Below, one piece after another: positions 4,626 through 5,226 of a stretch of DNA of 5,226 bases. The position numbers were made by a program, and so were the translations under genes. The stretch covers positions 1 through 5,226 of the forward strand of contig CAYQDF010000177.1 of the NCBI GenBank assembly GCA_964416175.1. The letters are read 5' to 3'. Each line of letters begins with the position of its first letter. Position 1 is the stretch's first letter. The stretch comes from CAYQDF01 sp964416175. Lineage in GTDB: Bacteria; Chloroflexota; Anaerolineae; Anaerolineales; UBA4823. The notes under the pieces are model-generated. The model did not search any database. It was not told the DNA's origin and saw only the letters and a program-made list of their open reading frames with translations.

Positions 4626-5226
4626 ATGAAATATCGCCGCTTTGGACGGACCAACTGGAAAGTCAGCGAGATCGGCTACGGCATGTGGGGGATGGGCGGC
4701 TGGACGGGTTCTGACGACGCCGAATCGCTCGCCTCGCTCCAGCGCGCCGTCGAACTGGGGTGCAATTTCTTCGATACAGCCTGGGCTTACGGCGACGGTC
4801 ACAGCGAACGTCTGCTCGCCAGGCTGCTCCGGCAGAATCCCGAAGTGAAGCTCTACACGGCGACCAAGATCCCTCCGAAGAACCTGCGCTGGCCCAGCCG
4901 GCGAGACTTCACCCTGGACGATTGCTACCCGCCCGAACACATTGAAGAGTACGTCCACCGCAGCCTGGAGAACCTGGAGGTTGAGTGTATCGACCTGATC
5001 CAGTTCCACACCTGGGAGGACAGCTGGCTGGAAGATGAACGCTGGGTCCGGAAGTTGGAGCAGCTGCGCCAGGCCGGGAAAATCCTGGCGGCGGGCATCA
5101 GCCTCAACCGCTGGGAGCCCTGGAATGGGGTCGCGGCGGTGCGCAGCGGGCTGGTCGATTCCGTGCAGGTCATCTACAACATCTTCGACCAGAACCCGGA
5201 GGACGAGCTGTTCCCCGCCTGCCGGG
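4626..5226 (+). CDS. Aldo/keto reductase, cut by the window end
   Basis: The ATG at 4626 opens MKYRRFGRTNWKVSEIGYG, the standard start of aldo/keto reductases, and 200 codons are present; relatives usually run a little over 300 residues, so roughly the last third is missing. The catalytic tetrad is complete: D50 (FFDTA), Y55 (AYGDGHSE), K81 (ATKI) and H128 (QFHTW). S159, N161 (GISLNRW) and Q181 are where the family contacts the nicotinamide ring. Members reduce aldehydes, ketones or sugar carbonyls with NAD(P)H in a soluble (beta/alpha)8 barrel; this subtype includes many sugar-related oxidoreductases, but the substrate cannot be read from sequence and the cofactor-specificity loop lies beyond the window. 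The gene begins 12 bases after the lipoprotein stop, with no good ribosome site, so it is probably cotranscribed and perhaps translationally coupled. Confidence 0.93.
   Translation, partial: MKYRRFGRTNWKVSEIGYGMWGMGGWTGSDDAESLASLQRAVELGCNFFDTAWAYGDGHSERLLARLLRQNPEVKLYTATKIPPKNLRWPSRRDFTLDDCYPPEHIEEYVHRSLENLEVECIDLIQFHTWEDSWLEDERWVRKLEQLRQAGKILAAGISLNRWEPWNGVAAVRSGLVDSVQVIYNIFDQNPEDELFPACR

Noticed and set aside
3690..5009. Long minus-strand open frame (439 codons) opposite the lipoprotein and aldo/keto reductase genes
   Set aside because: Its translation is Gly/Arg-rich low complexity mirroring the Thr/Pro stalk. It crosses two well-supported genes and has no family resemblance, so it is a GC-rich antisense shadow.
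1..5226. A dedicated multi-gene system (defence, biosynthetic or secretion) spanning the window
   Set aside because: The five genes belong to unrelated families, lie in three transcription units of mixed direction and share no motif linking them; no evidence of a joint system.

Overview
The window is GC-rich bacterial DNA. Its codon use, a Thr/Pro-rich lipoprotein and the gene families present are what I would expect from a Chloroflexota (Anaerolineae-like) genome. That placement is an impression from style; no rRNA or other phylogenetic marker is present. Five protein-coding genes are supported. Four are complete and one runs off the right edge.

Left part (1-2050, + strand): a spacer of about 200 bases with no recognised gene is followed by a small membrane protein with a bacterial PH (bPH2) domain and a C-terminal SHOCT helix pair (199-825). 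After 55 bases comes a creatininase-family metallo-amidohydrolase (881-2050), unusual in carrying a degenerate copy of the first half of the same fold in front of its intact catalytic domain. Its 3' end runs into a short heptamer repeat.

Middle (2051-3680): the creatininase gene converges on a minus-strand gene (2186-3310) for a C45-type Ntn hydrolase (isopenicillin N acyltransferase-like, self-processing at Cys125). That gene has a good sigma70-type promoter at 3355-3383. Between it and the next gene lie about 370 non-coding bases holding at least seven short hairpins, including two copies of one 21-base hairpin element exactly 60 bases apart whose stem differs by a compensatory base-pair change. 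The hairpins sit between two promoters that both face outwards, so they do not look like a leader of either gene.

Right part (3681-5226, + strand): a strong ribosome binding site and a perfect TATAAT precede a lipoprotein with a Thr/Pro-rich stalk and a C-terminal beta-rich domain (3681-4613). Twelve bases later an aldo/keto reductase gene starts (4626) and is cut by the window end after 200 codons.

The genes look like ordinary, loosely associated housekeeping or accessory metabolism: two likely cotranscribed pairs (PH-SHOCT with creatininase-like, lipoprotein with aldo/keto reductase) and one single gene. I see no defence, mobile-element, CRISPR or biosynthetic-cluster logic. The most interesting items are the structured intergenic element and the pseudo-duplicated creatininase.
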